Assembly (NCBI GenBank): GCA_034687125.1
Contig: JAQGBZ010000210.1
Span: 1-64,000 of the forward strand
DNA: 64,000 bases
Reading direction: 5' to 3'
Origin: Neelides folsomi
Taxonomy: Eukaryota; Arthropoda; Collembola; Neelipleona; Neelidae
Each line of letters opens with the position of its first letter. Position 1 is the first letter of the stretch. The position numbers and the translations under genes were made by a program. Of the stretch, positions 24,543 through 38,899 are shown one piece after another. The notes beneath the pieces are model-generated. The model was given only the letters and a program-made list of their open reading frames with translations. It did no database searches and was not told the origin of the DNA.

Positions 24543-27029
24543 AACCATTAATTACTATCAAAATTTGAAGTTGAAGAAGATGTAATGTATGGTATTTATG
24601 TATCCCTCGTAATATACACAAATGTACATATATTTAACCTAAAGATAACAATATCATTTCAAACTGATAATCTATAAAAAGATTGATTAATGTTTTTATT
24701 AAAAATACAAAGTAATACATTGTAAACTCGCATTCTAATAAAAAATGAACCAAAGGGGCTTGATTTTTGAATCATAAATATTATTGTATGTACTCAAATT
24801 GTTATATTGTAGTAGTTAATATATTGTTATATATATATACTCAGTATATATTTATATAAAAATAATTAAGTATATTCTAATATTTACTTTTAGACAATTT
24901 ACCTATAAATACTATATGTATAACAATATATCCATTTTTCGCATATTCTATAAGATAGAAAGGCTATTTGCTTTTTTATCATTTTCAATTGATAGTAATA
25001 TGAATAAAATGTGTGCAATTTTGAACGCGTATGACTTTATATTCTCATAATCATATTGAAATTATATTACACGCACCATAGTATTGTGTGTTTGCGAAAA
25101 ATTATTATTTAACTATTTCCTTATTTTCCTATCGGATCATTGACGGCAATGAAACAATTTTGAGAAACAAATTTTATTCAACGATTTATTAAATAGTATA
25201 ACATTGGAATAAATATATAATTAAAGTAATGGCAATACATTAGTGTGCCTGCATCTAAATGCATAAACTATTATTAAATGCGATTGTTATGTGCATGCAT
25301 TTTCAATTACAAACTACGCATTTTTAACTTCATGTTAATATTTGTAGTACTCCTAACTTTACTTACATTATTGTTCTTTGTTATATAACATTATGTATTA
25401 ATATTACGTATTAATGTTACATTACGTAGGTGTGTATTATATTCACATATTTGTAAATTTTTATATACATACTCTATAAGATTAGGAATAATTCACAAAA
25501 GATATTTAAATGACAGGGTAAGAAAACTCAATATATGTAGATACCTATACTATATGTCTTTGTAAATACCTGTGTATGTAGCTAATAGCTAATTAGATTT
25601 AATCATCAATTAATGGGAAAATAGTTTACAACTTAAAAATCCTTTCTACAATAAAAAATATATATTGCCTTAATGTCGTCTCCTGTTTAATGTATTATGA
25701 TATCTTCAATATTTATTTTATGTAAAATTTGGAGTAAATTACTAAATTATTTGCATGGTTTTAATTTAATATAATAATAAGAATAGAAACTAGAATTGAA
25801 TACCCATAAATATCACACTTATTAACTTATTACATATAGTATGTATGTATATTAGATACATAATATTGATTTGGTTCGGCTCGTCCCTTAGCCATGTATT
25901 TATTATTGAGAGAATTTACATAATTTACAAAGTTTAAAATTAGATTACGATTTTTCTTTCATTTGGAAACTATTTTTTTTATTAAACAGGGAAAATGAAT
26001 GCCCACACTTTGTTCACAAATTACTCTTTAGCACTTAATTCCAAAAAGCATTAAATAGGTAGTAATTAACATCAACAGGTATTTCATGTAATATTCACAA
26101 TCAGTGGCGTTCAAATACATAATAACAGGTATGTATTAATAGGTAAGTTACAATCTCAATTAATTTCTGTGTAAGTTTTATTTACAGTAATTATGTCCTT
26201 AGCTTCTTCATACTATTCCCATTCTTATGGCTTATGAGTAAAGATGTCAACAATATCCCAAATGTACACATACAATATACATACCATAATTAGCTAACAT
26301 ACAACATATGTATACTAACATATGTATTTACCATATGCACCATAAGTTATTTACCAGGGTGTTGGCAATATAATATGTTTGTTACTTACTCAATACTGTC
26401 CTTTTTGTATAATTTACTAATTTGATTAAATGATGAAAATGTAACATAATTAGGTAGTAGTAGTTATGCTAGCTTTAATTATAAACATAACAAAATTTAT
26501 TAAATGAATTGAACAAACATTGCACGATTTTGTGCCATTCCCTTTTGACTTTGTTTTCTTCCGTTGCATGCCTTTTACTTTAATTTTCTTCAAGACTCTC
26601 TTTTGGCGAATTCTTGAGCTCAAAATGAAACATGTGGAGATACAGAGCTCCTCACATGCAATACTTACATTACCGTTTGTCTTAATGCAAAAACTCTCAA
26701 AGTTACTTGAGAGCCTACTATAATGATTACGTAGGTAGGCATAACTAACTTAAACGTCGATCACTTCTATTTAGTTATTTATGTTTTTATTTAGTTAGAT
26801 ACCTATCTTAATGTAAGTACAATATGCCTATTTTTGTATATATTTTTTTAATTGTGTATAATATTGCCTATAATAATATTCCCTACAGTTTAAAATAGTA
26901 AGTGCAATTATTGGATACATTGATTTAAATAATAATAATTGAAATGAACTTTTATTAACTAATTGAATAAAAATATAAATGAATATTTACTTATATGGTT
27001 CTGTAATTTATATGTATATATGTATACGA
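24543..27029. other. Convergent intergenic region, AT-rich
   Basis: 3' flanks of PGAM5 (+) and the calmodulin-like gene (-). It is rich in ATGTA/TACAT-type short repeats. A 67-codon frame at 26520 has no recognisable content. No RNA gene was seen. Confidence 0.5.
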
Positions 27030-29622
27030 TTAGATTGGATTTGGGCTTTCAACTTCATCATCTTCAGCCATTTCCTCGGGTTCTCCCAGAGCTTTCACGA
27101 ACTCTGTTTTTAATAAAAATACTTGTTGGAATTTATTGAAAATATTGTGATAGAAAAAACGTCTCACCATCAAAATCAATTCTTCCATCACCATCAACAT
27201 CTGAAACATAACAGTGTGGGAATAAGTTCCATATATCATATGAGGTATACATATATTTAATACTCTACATCCAAATTTGAAGGAATATATAAAATGCCAT
27301 ATATCTCAATAAGTGATTTTTTTAGCTTCTTTTAACCTACCGACTTCCTTGATCATCATTTCTATCTCATCTTCAGAAAGGTCTTCTCCGAGGCAATGAA
27401 GAACAGCACGGAGGTCAGAAGCACTGATGTAACCACGATTGTGTTTATCAAAGATCTATAAATTTTAGTCATTGTTAGCCAGATGGAATTCCATATTTGA
27501 AAGGGTAAACAATTTATAGGAGATTAAATTTATAGTCGTACTCGAAATGCATCTCTCAATTCCTGCTCTTCATCTGAAACTGACACATTTCCAGAGTAAT
27601 TTGCCACGATTTGAACAAACTCGTCAAAACTAAAAGTGCCATCTCCGTTGATGTCAACCTTGATTGAATTAAATTTATTCAATAAATAGTCTGTCAAATT
27701 TAAATTGAGATCAAAGTGCATTTTGTGTTTGTAATATTGTAAAGTGGTGTAAGGGTGTTAGTGGAAAATTAAAATAGGCAAAAGTCTCCTTTACATTAAT
27801 CGATTTAATATATTTAAATCCGAGTTAAAGATATTTATTACCTCTTCGAGCATTTCTTTCAATTCTTGTTCACTGGCAAATTGGCCCAAAGATCTCATTA
27901 CCTATTTCATAGAATCAATATAAGTACACTAATTTATAAATTTTTTTTATTAATCAATGTATGTACAGTATATACATATTTACATAAGGAGATAATACAT
28001 ATAATATTTACATAATATTACATACATATATTACATACATACATATGGTACGTATCTGTATACACACGTATATATCTGTATATGTATAGATACTGTATAT
28101 CTGTATATGTATCTGTACATATTTCTACGTAGTAATCCCAAAACGCAGATTTGGATTCATAATTAAAATACTTACGATTCCAAGTTCATCTTTTGTGATG
28201 CTTCCATCCCCATCTTTATCAAAAAAACCAAAGGCTTCTCGGAATTCTGCAAAAGTCAAGAAGCCAATTAAATTCTCATATAAGAAATATACTTGTTTGG
28301 GTTGAATTTGACGTGGGTGTGACGATACCTTTCATTCTTGCTTTTGAAACCTCGACATATTTTTTCGGAGAATCTGGTTTCATCTTCCCTGAAGATTCTC
28401 CTTCCATGAATGTGACGCTTTTCCCTTCTCTCTTGGCGGGTGCCGGAGGAGGAATTTGTCCTTCGTTCATTACTTGTTGTGTGGTTTGGGAAAGATGGGA
28501 TGAAGAACTCATTTGAAGTTTTTCTTCTCCGCCCGTCTCACGACTCTCGCCCTACAAAAATGAATCTGGTAAGAAGAAGGGTCGATCGATGAACGTTAAT
28601 AATTTATATCCCTTCTCCTAATCTCCCTCATTTTCCTCCTCTAAAAATAAGGAGATTGACAGGTGAAGAGTTTCATTTATACACAACTCAAATAAGATCT
28701 TACGGTTGAAATTGAAACCTGTCCTAAACATCCGATTAATTCACGTCAGAATGAGTATTTTTTATATAGGAAATTAAATTCCATTAAAAGTGACGTACTG
28801 TTTTGCAATATGAAGGCTTAAGTGAATATATATGTAATATGTACATATATTGAATTTTTTTAAAAAATAGCTTATGAATCATAACGACAAAACAATATTT
28901 ATTTGTTGATTCAGTTGATTTGCATGCAAGTAAAACGCAAAAACTAATGTGACCTTTTTGCGTATCATCTAAAAATGATATGAACCATTTATCGAAAAAA
29001 TTATTTTGCCTATCAGTTTCTTTTACATATTAATTTGAACGATTTTGATTGAGCATCGCGATGCTTATTGCGTGTCAAGTAATTATCAGATAATAAGTTT
29101 AATTAAATTTGATGTGCATTTTTAGTAATTGTTTTAAATTTACTATCTTTGTAACTTACTTTCATGTGACTGTGATTATTGAACCATTTAATAAACCTTG
29201 AATTAAAATATTAAGTAGTAATATAGTACAATGGGTTAGAAATACATAACATATGTTACATAAATCTATTTGTATGCAATTTCATTAAATTGCAATTAAA
29301 AAAGCTAATATAAAGGTATGCTCACGATAGTTAGACGAGAAGAGGTTTATATTTATTATTATTTGTTAATATTCACACCGGTGATTTAATTAAGTTTGTA
29401 TATTCCAAAGTGTTTTTTTGTTTAATTAGATTTCGCTGTTGAAGGTGACAGATAGTATAAAAGTATTACCTCATTTAAATGTTCAGATTTAACTCTCTTG
29501 GTCGGAACTGGGTGATAAGGAATATTACAAAGACTTTTACTTATACCAATGCCAATTCCATTACTGCTCACTGGATCAACTCTGAACTCCAATAAGATGA
29601 CTTTTCTTTTCGTCCCTAACAT
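27030..29622 (-). CDS. Calmodulin-like four-EF-hand protein with long N-terminal extension
   Basis: Exons in transcript order: 29622-29470, 28551-28329, 28246-28176, 27901-27842, 27658-27542, 27455-27341, 27200-27168, 27103-27030, giving 281 codons plus stop. The first exon is an inference from matching phase (0/0); a start at the ATG 28512-28510 would give 217 residues. EF-hand loops: 1 DKDGDGSITKDE (about 135-146), 2 DINGDGTFSFDE (171-182), 3 DKHNRGYISASD (211-222), 4 DVDGDGRIDFDE (247-258). Loops 1, 2 and 4 are canonical. Loop 3 has His, Arg and Tyr at coordinating positions and Asp at position 12, so it probably binds calcium poorly. The C-terminus is acidic. About 120 residues without a recognised domain precede the first EF hand. 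It is not true calmodulin, since the sequence diverges and is extended. Troponin C is an alternative, but the even spacing is calmodulin-like. One exon is only 33 bases. Confidence 0.85.
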
Positions 29623-29639
29623 CACGTTTATTACCGATT

Positions 29640-32600
29640 TATTTATCTAAATGCCTTTGCCTATAATGCTATTTGTTAATTGAGGTTAGAGATTGAATTT
29701 GATCTTTCTTTTCAAACTTTTTAACTAATATTGCCAAATAAAAAGTTAATTGTTTATTCTAGTAAGATTTTAAATTCAACATATAGTTCAATTACAATCT
29801 CATATCGCTAAATTGATGTGAAAATGAGGCCTTTGATAGATTTTGGTTTATCTCTTGGCATAACGTCGCCAGTTACAATCAATGGGAGAGGTTGCTTTTA
29901 ATAAACTTTGATTGATTTTTCTGTTATACCGATATAATACCTTATAAATATATCAAGGTGTGAATGTGCATGTTTGTATTATTAACATCTACTTCTTATC
30001 TGCAATATTAAATAAAATAACTATCTCATGGCTTATTTCGTTAATTACTAGTTACTATTTAAAGATATGCGTAACGATGTATCCTGGTTAAATTATGTGC
30101 TCTACTATGTTATACCAACATATCTGTACATATCTACTAACATATCTGTACTTTATACCTAAATAATAAACTCCAAATAATTAAGTACAAAAATGATTTT
30201 ATGAGACAAAAATACAGATATATTGTAAATTTCAACTTTGTATGTCAGATATGGACATAATTATGGATAAAATTAAGTGTGTTTTATCGCTGTGAAAGCT
30301 AGTGTATGTATAGATATCTAACTAAATGTAAGCATTTAAGTTCAGCAACTACATTGTGGGAAGTGGGCTCAAGACTGCACTAATGAAGATGGCAGGTATT
30401 AATTTGGCGGTGTATTCTTCCTTCATAAATCCATGAACAAGTTTAGAAATATAACTTTATCTAGTCACTTTATCTATACAGATATACTTAATGTCAAATT
30501 GACGATAATGCACATTGAATTTGATGGATGGTTAAAAACATGTAAAAGATTTTGTGAAACAAATGGAAAATCTTCACATTTACATAAATTAGTCAACAGA
30601 GGTGTGGCGGTCCAAAAGAGTCCCTCAACAAAATAGCAAAAGAGCTTATAAATTGCAGAGAGCAAAAATTCTTCGTTTCTCCATCGCTGCCGTTATAGAT
30701 GTTAACGGCTTTCTTATATTGACTTTTCAAATGGAATGAAGAAAAAGAACAACATTGTGTTCAATTATAAGTTGATTGTCTCATTTGAAATTTGAGTTGA
30801 TTTGAGCCATTTGATTTATACGCCCTTAGGGAATGGAACTTGTGCAAATCTCAGAATTAATTGAGCATCGTTAATTTAATGCCACACTTCTCAAAACTCT
30901 TTGTTTACTTTTAATTAAGAATAGTCTGAATAGGAATTGAATGAGTGAATATGAGTGATAATGATTTTCCCGTCTACATGTTGAGAATGTGTAAATGTAA
31001 ATGAAGAATCGTATGACTTTTTAGTTAACTTTATGATTTCTATGAATTTGGGATAACTCTACAACTAATATTTTAATCCTTTGATCAAAGGGTTTTCCAT
31101 GCTTTAACCCCTTTTATCTCCCAATACCTTGGATTTAGTGTGAAAAGAGAAAAATGTAGAAATGGTTTACCAAAGCAAAGTTCGAAATCCACTTGCGGAG
31201 ATTTAGAAGTGGAAGCTTAACTCTTTCACAATACTCATTCATCACATCCCATGGTTTTTGAACAGAGGCCTGAAAGATAAAATTGGCTAATCCGAATGAA
31301 TCTGCGAGTTAAATGTTGTTCAGATTACGGTTGATGCAAAGTATTGCAAAGAGTGCAAGGGTTGATTTGGAACAAATGAGTCGGATTTGGAAGGCGGCAA
31401 AGACTTGTGCTTCAATGCTTTGAGAACGAGGAATTGGATATCTAATAAAGTGGGAATTCACTCCGAACTCTCATCCACCATATCGACCAAAGTGTAAGGA
31501 GATACTGAGCAAAGGAATGAACATGTCTGGGACAAGGAAGCATTTTCTCATCCGCACACACACGAATTCTCCAAATCCTCGGTCCAATGGCCAAGGCATG
31601 TTGAAAACTCCGGAGCGCATTCTCAACTCATTACACGTCTAGGGCCCCAAAGTACACCAGTCCCTCATCCGCCCCAACTTCAGAGATGAAGGCATTCATG
31701 AGAACATTTCCACTCCAACAACTGGTTGAACATTCCCTTCAACAGCCCCCAGGATTCATTTCACTTTTAATCAAATATAAAACAACCGTTGAAATCCACA
31801 AGGACCTTTTCCTTAATAATATAAGGCTCCTCTATTCAAAATCGATTTTTTGTCTTGGCTCTGGTGTATTATTAATAAAACTACTTACTTATTGCATCTT
31901 ATCTGCTCACAAACTTTTCTTTGGATTAAATTTAATTACTTTATGCAGTGTTACATAAGTTATTTATTAGGTTTGTTATCCTGCAAGCTAAAAATATTTA
32001 TAAGATTTATATCTTTATTAAAATTTTATAGATGGTCCATCGATAATTTAAAATATAGACATTTGTTTAACGGCAAACAATGGTTAAATATCTTGAAATT
32101 CTGTAAAGTACATAATAAAGTAATAGAAGTATATTAGAAACTCAGGGTGTATGTATGAGGAGAATGTGGAATATGAATTATTTATTTATTTACAACACAC
32201 CTACGCAAGAAGATTTCAAATGAGTGTGAAAGGATGAGGAAGGATGACTCGGAATACTTACAATGATTTAAAATACTCTCATGAATTATTCATAAGAACC
32301 TGAATCTAATTCGACTTACATTTCACTTTTCACTCTGTAAAAATATTGATTTTATGTAAACTTGGAGTGAAGGAAGATATAAATCAATATGATGTTCTAA
32401 GTCAGAATTCCCTAGCCCAATTCCAAAATTGTCAGCTTTACACTTCCTTTTCCTCTCTAAAAGAAATATATATGTGTCTAACATGGATATAAAAATATGT
32501 GTAAGAAATCATATCAGATCATTCCAATCACATTCTCCCCTTGCATTATTTAACAACCATTGGGATTTAAAAACTGTCAACTTTTAAATTTGTACCAAAA

Positions 32601-35600
32601 TTGGATTGGCAGTTGAAACAAGAAAATGAATATAAATATTAAAATATTTATCAAGATGCTGAATGAATTATAAGAGTCGGGTCTTGGAAAGGGTCTTAAG
32701 TGATCAAGAGGGGAAATCCCATTTGAAGAAGCCAGAGATCCTTTTAAGGAATCTTTCGGTTTTACAGAGAAATCCGTCCGAAGAAGAGAAAGAACCTCGG
32801 AGGGTTTCAGGTCGATCTAAGCTTTCCCTCCCTTTCTCCCAATTTAAAACTTTCTCCGACTTTCTCAACTTTCAAGATTTTCTTTTTTCGGCTCTTTATC
32901 TTTTTAATGCCCATATAAAAACAACTCATTGTCTCCTACTATTCAACCTCTTACATTTTTACTACTTATATCGTATTTATAAATACATATACCATACACC
33001 ACACGTATGGTGTTTTTAGTATTGTATAGGAAAATATGTAACTATCATATAAAGTATAATATAAAAATTTGCTTGTGGTACATTACATATCCGTATCTAT
33101 ACTATGGTACATATTTATTTTTATGGTGTTAATAGGCAGAGTATGATAAAAGTTTTTAGCTACAATGTACAGATATTACATAACATAAGTACATTACATG
33201 TAACATATTTAGGCGTTTACCTATTTATTTATGTACTTATACTTATGTACCCATAATCAAAATTACACCTGTTATTGATTGAAATTGAAACGGAAAAGTT
33301 TTGGATGATATATTATATATATACCTACATACATACAATGTATATGTATAAGATATTAAGTGATTTTTATAGAAATCATGATTAAATGGTAACTACTTAT
33401 GTATTGTATGTCTACGTGAGAAAATCGTGATAAATGGTGTTTGTTATTAAAAGTAGCTTATACATACTGTTACACTTTATTTTAAATGGCAGATAACGAT
33501 GCATTTTAAAGCAATTGAAATTGAAGCTTCTGATTCTGACACTTTCATTTTACTTTTCATCAAATTCAAAGGTCGACAAGTTTTATAAACTATAACCGAA
33601 TTTAAATAACGTTTGTATAATATACGTGCATAATGTACTTTAGTCTGTAATAATTGGTCTGTAAAATCAAAGGTTGAAGTTCGTCGAAGTTCGTCGTTCA
33701 CCTAATCATGTAATCGTTTCGTCTAGCCAATTGTATCAATAAAATATACTCTAGTGGAAATAAATTAGATATTTTACCTAGTCATACATATGAGAGATCT
33801 CTCAAGTCAAGTGATTTCGAACTCTCAAGACAAACCAAAATAATTTATTTATGTGAACAAATACTGAATACACACCAAATAATACGCTACAGCACAGTAG
33901 ATGGGTATATTTTAGTAATTGATAGTAAGAGTATTTAGTATGCAATTGAAATACAATTGTACACACCCTAACATTAAATATGTTACTACCTACATTTGGA
34001 ATACAATATGACTTCTATCTATGCCTTCAATGCTAAGTTTTTTTGACAATAGATTTCATTTTTAATTGGGATTTACTATACTTATAAATTACTCATAAAT
34101 TATTATTTAAGAAAGTTATAAAAAACTCTGATTAATACATTTTTAGAATTCTTATTGTCAATTTCAATTTGTATTTATATTTTTAAGGCAAAATAAACAT
34201 GAGCGTGATCGGCAAGATATCGGGAAAAATTTGTTCATCTTCATATATCATACCATTTATTATTTGCGTATTACATATAATCGTTAGTACTACATGCTAT
34301 ATGTAATATGTAGATTATTATCTAAAATAATACATGCATGACATTCAAGGATTTATAATATAGAAATATATTGGTCGGTTTCTTTTCATACTTAAGTATA
34401 TATTATAATGTAGTATTTGTATCAGTATTTTAAGCACTTGGGTATATCAAAGAAACTTAAAGATATTGTATTTTTGTAACTATCATCGGAAAACAGAGCT
34501 CTATCACCGAGATGAGCAACTGACAATGGGTAAGATACGTATGCATATTGTATTTATTTAATATATACATACTACATATTACATATATATGGTACTTAGA
34601 AATCTGGAATCTTAAAACAAACATTTCAACGAACCTTGGACTTTGATTCTTAACAGCCCAAAAAGAGTTTTTATGAGATATCCGTCTTTTCTGTTTCCTG
34701 TTAAATTACACACTCAACTTTTATAAACATTTCATTGTCATTCTGTGATGATGACACTTAAATACTTACTAAATGTTTTGGATATATGTAAGTATGTATG
34801 TACATAATACGTATGTTATTTCAATCGACAATATCCATCCCACGAGCTTATTATCATATTTATTGCACATTTATTGCATATTATAATATGTAGTCAATTA
34901 ATCTATTATTAAGGGATGGATTCTTAAAATCTACAAAACTATGAATCAAACAATTTGAGTTTAATAAATAGATAAAAGTCAGTTATAGAAATCTCTTAAA
35001 ATCTGGATTCTGAATCCTAAAGTGTTGTCATTGTCATTAGTCATTACTCTAGTAATTTAACAATAATCGTAAGTCGAATTCTTCAAAAATTATTACCTAG
35101 TTACTATAAAGCCTAAAAAGCTCTATTGGTTGCTGGTTTCCGAATAATTCATTTAAATCAATTTAAGCTTATTTATATCTGTAAGCTTACTCATGGGTTA
35201 TTTAATTTACTTAAGGGATTTTACAGGATTAATTAATCTGATAATATTATTTTAACCCTGAAACGATATTTATATATGCTAAATAAATAATCAGTATGAT
35301 TTACGATTCTTTTTTCTTAATCAACCCAATTCAGTCTTTTATAAGTATTATAATTTTAAATGCATTTGCACATATGAAGGTTCAATCATTACACCATATA
35401 ATAAAAATTGGATTTAACAACGATGTATTATTTTTCAATTTTCTTGCGACATTGTTTTAGGTAATTGGGCTTAATGGCATTAATTGGCTATGTTATTGTT
35501 GTAATTTCAAATATTGATAACTCATAAATAATGCATTTTGATAAAAAATTGTCAGTCGGCTTTCTTATATAAGTTGAATGAAGTCAAAACTTAAAATTCA

Positions 35601-35790
35601 TTAATTGAAAATGTTACTCGCCAGATTATGATGAGATATGATTTCTATATGCATAATATAAAGTACCTATGTGTTAATGGTTAATGTGTTGGGGTATGGT
35701 ACTTAATCATGTTAGATATCAGTATTGTCACATGGATAAATGTGTACTATTCATTAACTAATTGAGATGTATAATTATACAATTTTATTT
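29640..35790. other. Long gene-poor region
   Basis: Mostly AT-rich spacer between the calmodulin-like gene and the FABP gene. Exceptions are a less AT-rich patch at about 31160-31760, which holds an exon-like segment on the minus strand, and a patch at 32645-32870 with a charged frame (LERVLSDQEGKSHLKKPEIL) that could be an exon but lacks convincing splice sites. No complete gene, RNA gene or transposon was recognised. TACATA/TATGTA-rich low-complexity DNA is common at 33000-35000. Confidence 0.4.
31171..31269 (-). other. Isolated exon-like segment, 33 codons
   Basis: On the minus strand this segment is preceded by a good acceptor (TTATCTTTCAG) and followed by a donor (GTAAAC). It is open in one frame of exactly 33 codons, phase 0 at both ends, and reads like protein (QKPWDVMNEYCERVKLPLLN, then LRKWISNFAL). 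I do not recognise the family. No partner exon with matching phase was found nearby, so it may be a cassette exon of a gene with large introns, or a remnant. Confidence 0.35.
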
Positions 35791-35791
35791 T

Positions 35792-35798
35792 TATATAA
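35792..35798 (+). promoter_or_regulatory. TATA box of the FABP gene
   Basis: TATATAA lies about 30 bases upstream of a plausible start near 35822. A TCTCGCGA element sits between them at about 35816. The first noncoding exon would follow. Confidence 0.55.
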
Positions 35799-35821
35799 GT
35801 GGTTTGTAGAAAAGCTCTCGC

Positions 35822-35903
35822 GATTGGAATCTCTCTCTCAAAGTCAGTTGAGACTCGCAGAGGAAAGTTGAGCTCTTTCATTGCACCAAATCCATTCATC
35901 ACT
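35822..35903 (+). other. Probable 5' noncoding exon of the FABP gene
   Basis: The start is inferred from the TATA box. The end is a strong donor (ATCACT followed by GTAAGT). It has no ATG in its sequence, consistent with a leader exon spliced to the acceptor at 36241-36242, eleven bases before the start codon. Confidence 0.5.
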
Positions 35904-36253
35904 GTAAGTGCATTTCCTCAAACTAAATAAGTAATAAATAACAATAGAGGGGAAAGTCATCCCTTAATTTCAATTAGTTTTACTTTATATGAAGAATATT
36001 TTCATTTTACTTTTAAACCTTAATTTAATTAAATCACTAACAATTCAATAGTTTTATTTTGACTTTTCTTTTACCTTGCATTATTATTTGGAATTTATTT
36101 CATTCTACCCCTACTTTTGGCTTTTCGTATGGAAAAAATATTATTTTCAATGTCAATTGGAAAAGAGTGGACTTAATGCTAGAATAAATGAATAGAATAC
36201 TTTGAGATTGTTTACTTATCTTTTTTTCTTAAATATAATTAGCAAACCTCAAG

Positions 36254-36831
36254 ATGTCTTTCGCTGGGAAATACGAACTCACAAGTTCTGAGAACTTTGA
36301 TGAATACATGAAGGCTGTTGGTAATTTCTTTTACAAATAAATAATCTTTATTGAACCATTGTTATGAAGTCAAATTTTAAGTCATGACTGCGTGCACATT
36401 AAACGCAATGTTAAATGTATTTTTTTTAATTCTAAGGTGTTGGATTCGCCACAAGGAAAGTTGCTGGTTCCTTCAAGCCAGTGGTCACCATTGCCCAAAA
36501 CGGAGATACAGTCACTTACAAGACTGAATCCCCACTCAAGAACACTGAAATTTCCTTCAAGTTCGGAGAGCAATTTGATGAAGAAACTGCTGACGGACGA
36601 AAGTGCAAGGTGAAACTTAATAATAATAATCACATTATAACTAACATTTCAATTTCATTTTATTTGACCCTCCAGTCAGTAATCAAGGCTGATAACAATG
36701 TCTGGACTCATGAACAAAACTGCGATGGCAAGGTCTATGTTATGACTCGGGAATTCGTCGGAGACGAGATGAAAATGGTCCTCAATGCTGACAGTGTTGT
36801 CTCAAAGAGGAACTACAAAAAGGCATTATAA
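36254..36831 (+). CDS. Fatty-acid-binding protein, cytosolic FABP/CRABP family
   Basis: Small lipocalin-type carrier of fatty acids or retinoids in the cytosol. Coding exons: 36254-36320, 36437-36609, 36676-36831, giving 131 codons plus stop, the normal family length. The N-terminal signature region (FAGKYELTSSENFDEYMKAV, then GVGFATRK) and the C-terminal strands (MTREFVGDEMKMVLNAD) are typical. The first two splice positions match the classic FABP gene structure (after about residue 22 and about residue 80). Which vertebrate subtype it corresponds to cannot be decided from sequence reading; arthropod FABPs form their own group. Codon use is GC-richer than the neighbours, which may mean strong expression, in line with the TATA promoter. 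AATAAA sites lie near 37000. Confidence 0.93.
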
Positions 36832-38899
36832 ATAATTAAATCACAACAACACGAATGAGTCCATTTAATTAAAATTGGTAAAGAGGGAATATTAAATAAT
36901 AATTATTTGATGAAACCAATTCCAGGTCTAATTCAAGTGGGCCGATAAGATTCATTCAAGTGGAAAGGAGATGACTTAAAATCGAAAAAAATCCATTTAA
37001 TAAATAAATATAATGGAAATTTGATATAGCTCTATTATTTAAAAAATATGATCATGCGTTAATTAGTTGGAGTTAAAAGTCTAGACTTATACTCCACAAT
37101 CACCATATTTGAAGTATTTAGATATGATAAAATTACTTTGTTGCTATGAAGCGAAGAAGGATTGGAACTGAAAGGCAAAGTGGTCATAAACATATACAAT
37201 TAAAGTAAACATAAATTTAAATGCTTCTTATGTATTGTCAATGGTCCAATTTGATAATACAAAGATGTGGAATAAGTAGAGATGTTTATATTTATTAATC
37301 AATTTGATATATTTAGAGAATCGCACTTCATCTGAAGTTTACTTTTAGTTTCATGTTTCATATAAGAAGGCTTGAACATTTCTCGAAAACGAACAAAAAT
37401 ATCTTATTAAAGAGGTTTCACGGAGCAAATGTTCCAGCTATATATATATTTATATATTATATATAAGTATTCATATGAGTTACAGTACAAATTACAGGTA
37501 TACAGTACAAGACATCTCTAATGTAGCGTCGTATTTATTCTGAATCAGCAATCGTTCGAGAATCCCAAATGTTTAAAATAATTTTAATTGTCCCTACTAA
37601 ATATATTAATAATTAAATATTAATATGCCCTTTCAAATAACATCTAAATATCTATAGATACTATATCTAATACATGTATGCAAACGAGTGAACACAGCAC
37701 AAATAAGAGAATTCTTTGTATTCAATCAACATAAAGCATAATAAAAGTTGATTACTTATTGCTTCATTAACAGGGGTAAACTGACCCTCTTGTACACTCA
37801 AGATAAATAGGAAGAGCAGAGGTCTGCAATTAGCCGTAAATCTATACTAATAATAAATACAGATACATATAATATATATTTATATAAATATATGATCGTA
37901 AAAAGAACCAACAAATGATGTTTGACAGTATACTGGTTGCTTCTCTTGGGGTCCGTGGAAGTAAATGCAACAATCTAACAATTAGCATTAAACATAATTA
38001 CAAAGTAAGAGATAATCAAAGTTTTAATTTTTCAATTGGATAGTTTAAATCATAAGTTGTAGAGTTATAAAATGAAGAGGTACTGATTAGTAATACCCAT
38101 TATCTATTACATTCATTTTTTATTTATATAAATAGTGATATCTAAGGCCACAAAATGTTCGAATAATTTCCCGCAAAGAACTCTGCTTTCTTCGACTGAT
38201 TAGAATGAAATTCGGTTTTTTTTTAAATATCATTGAAAAGGAAACGCCATTTGTCAGCAGAGAGAAGATCCAACTTTAAGAGCATTAAAGATCTACTTTA
38301 AGAGAGAGAGTGTGTTGAAGAAAGCAGGGAACAATTTTTTTTCTTTCTTTCTTATTATTATTACAATTGTAACAAAGAGATCAACTGTAAAAGACTGCGG
38401 CCCTTTAACAGTTCTTTATTAACATACTCTATAAGTATTTAAATTTGTATTTGGATCGCCCGATGTTTGAAAGGAAGGGAGAAAGGGAGTTGTAATATAA
38501 GAAATCCACATCAAGGCAACAATTGATCTGTTTTTTTAAATTTTCTTCACATTTTTAATATCGAAAGTAATTGACGCCAAATATTTATTTTGAATGAACT
38601 TAATGTAATACATGATTCCTAATTACTAACTCTTTCTATGATGTACATTAATTTTTTACTTTTCCTTCGTACATAGAATGTTCTTATAGGTATTTATTAA
38701 TTTTTTTCATTAATCATAAAATGTATGTAGCCTTACATACGTAATTTACATGAATTACATGTCAAAAAACTTCGAAGTTATTCTCATAAGTTTGTGATAC
38801 TCACACTTATATAGTAGTCCAAAAATGTTACACCCCAAAAAGTTTTCATTCAACCAGGCATTCAATGCGGAAAAAAGATAAAGAGAAGTTGTAAAGAGT
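36832..38899. other. Intergenic, AT-rich
   Basis: FABP 3' flank and eIF4H 3' flank, which converge. There are purine-rich GA stretches near 38300. No coding segment was recognised. Confidence 0.5.

Noticed and set aside
32663-33019. Charged 118-codon frame
   Set aside because: The first third looks protein-like but the rest is AT-rich filler. The possible donor near 32810 is weak and no partner exon was found.
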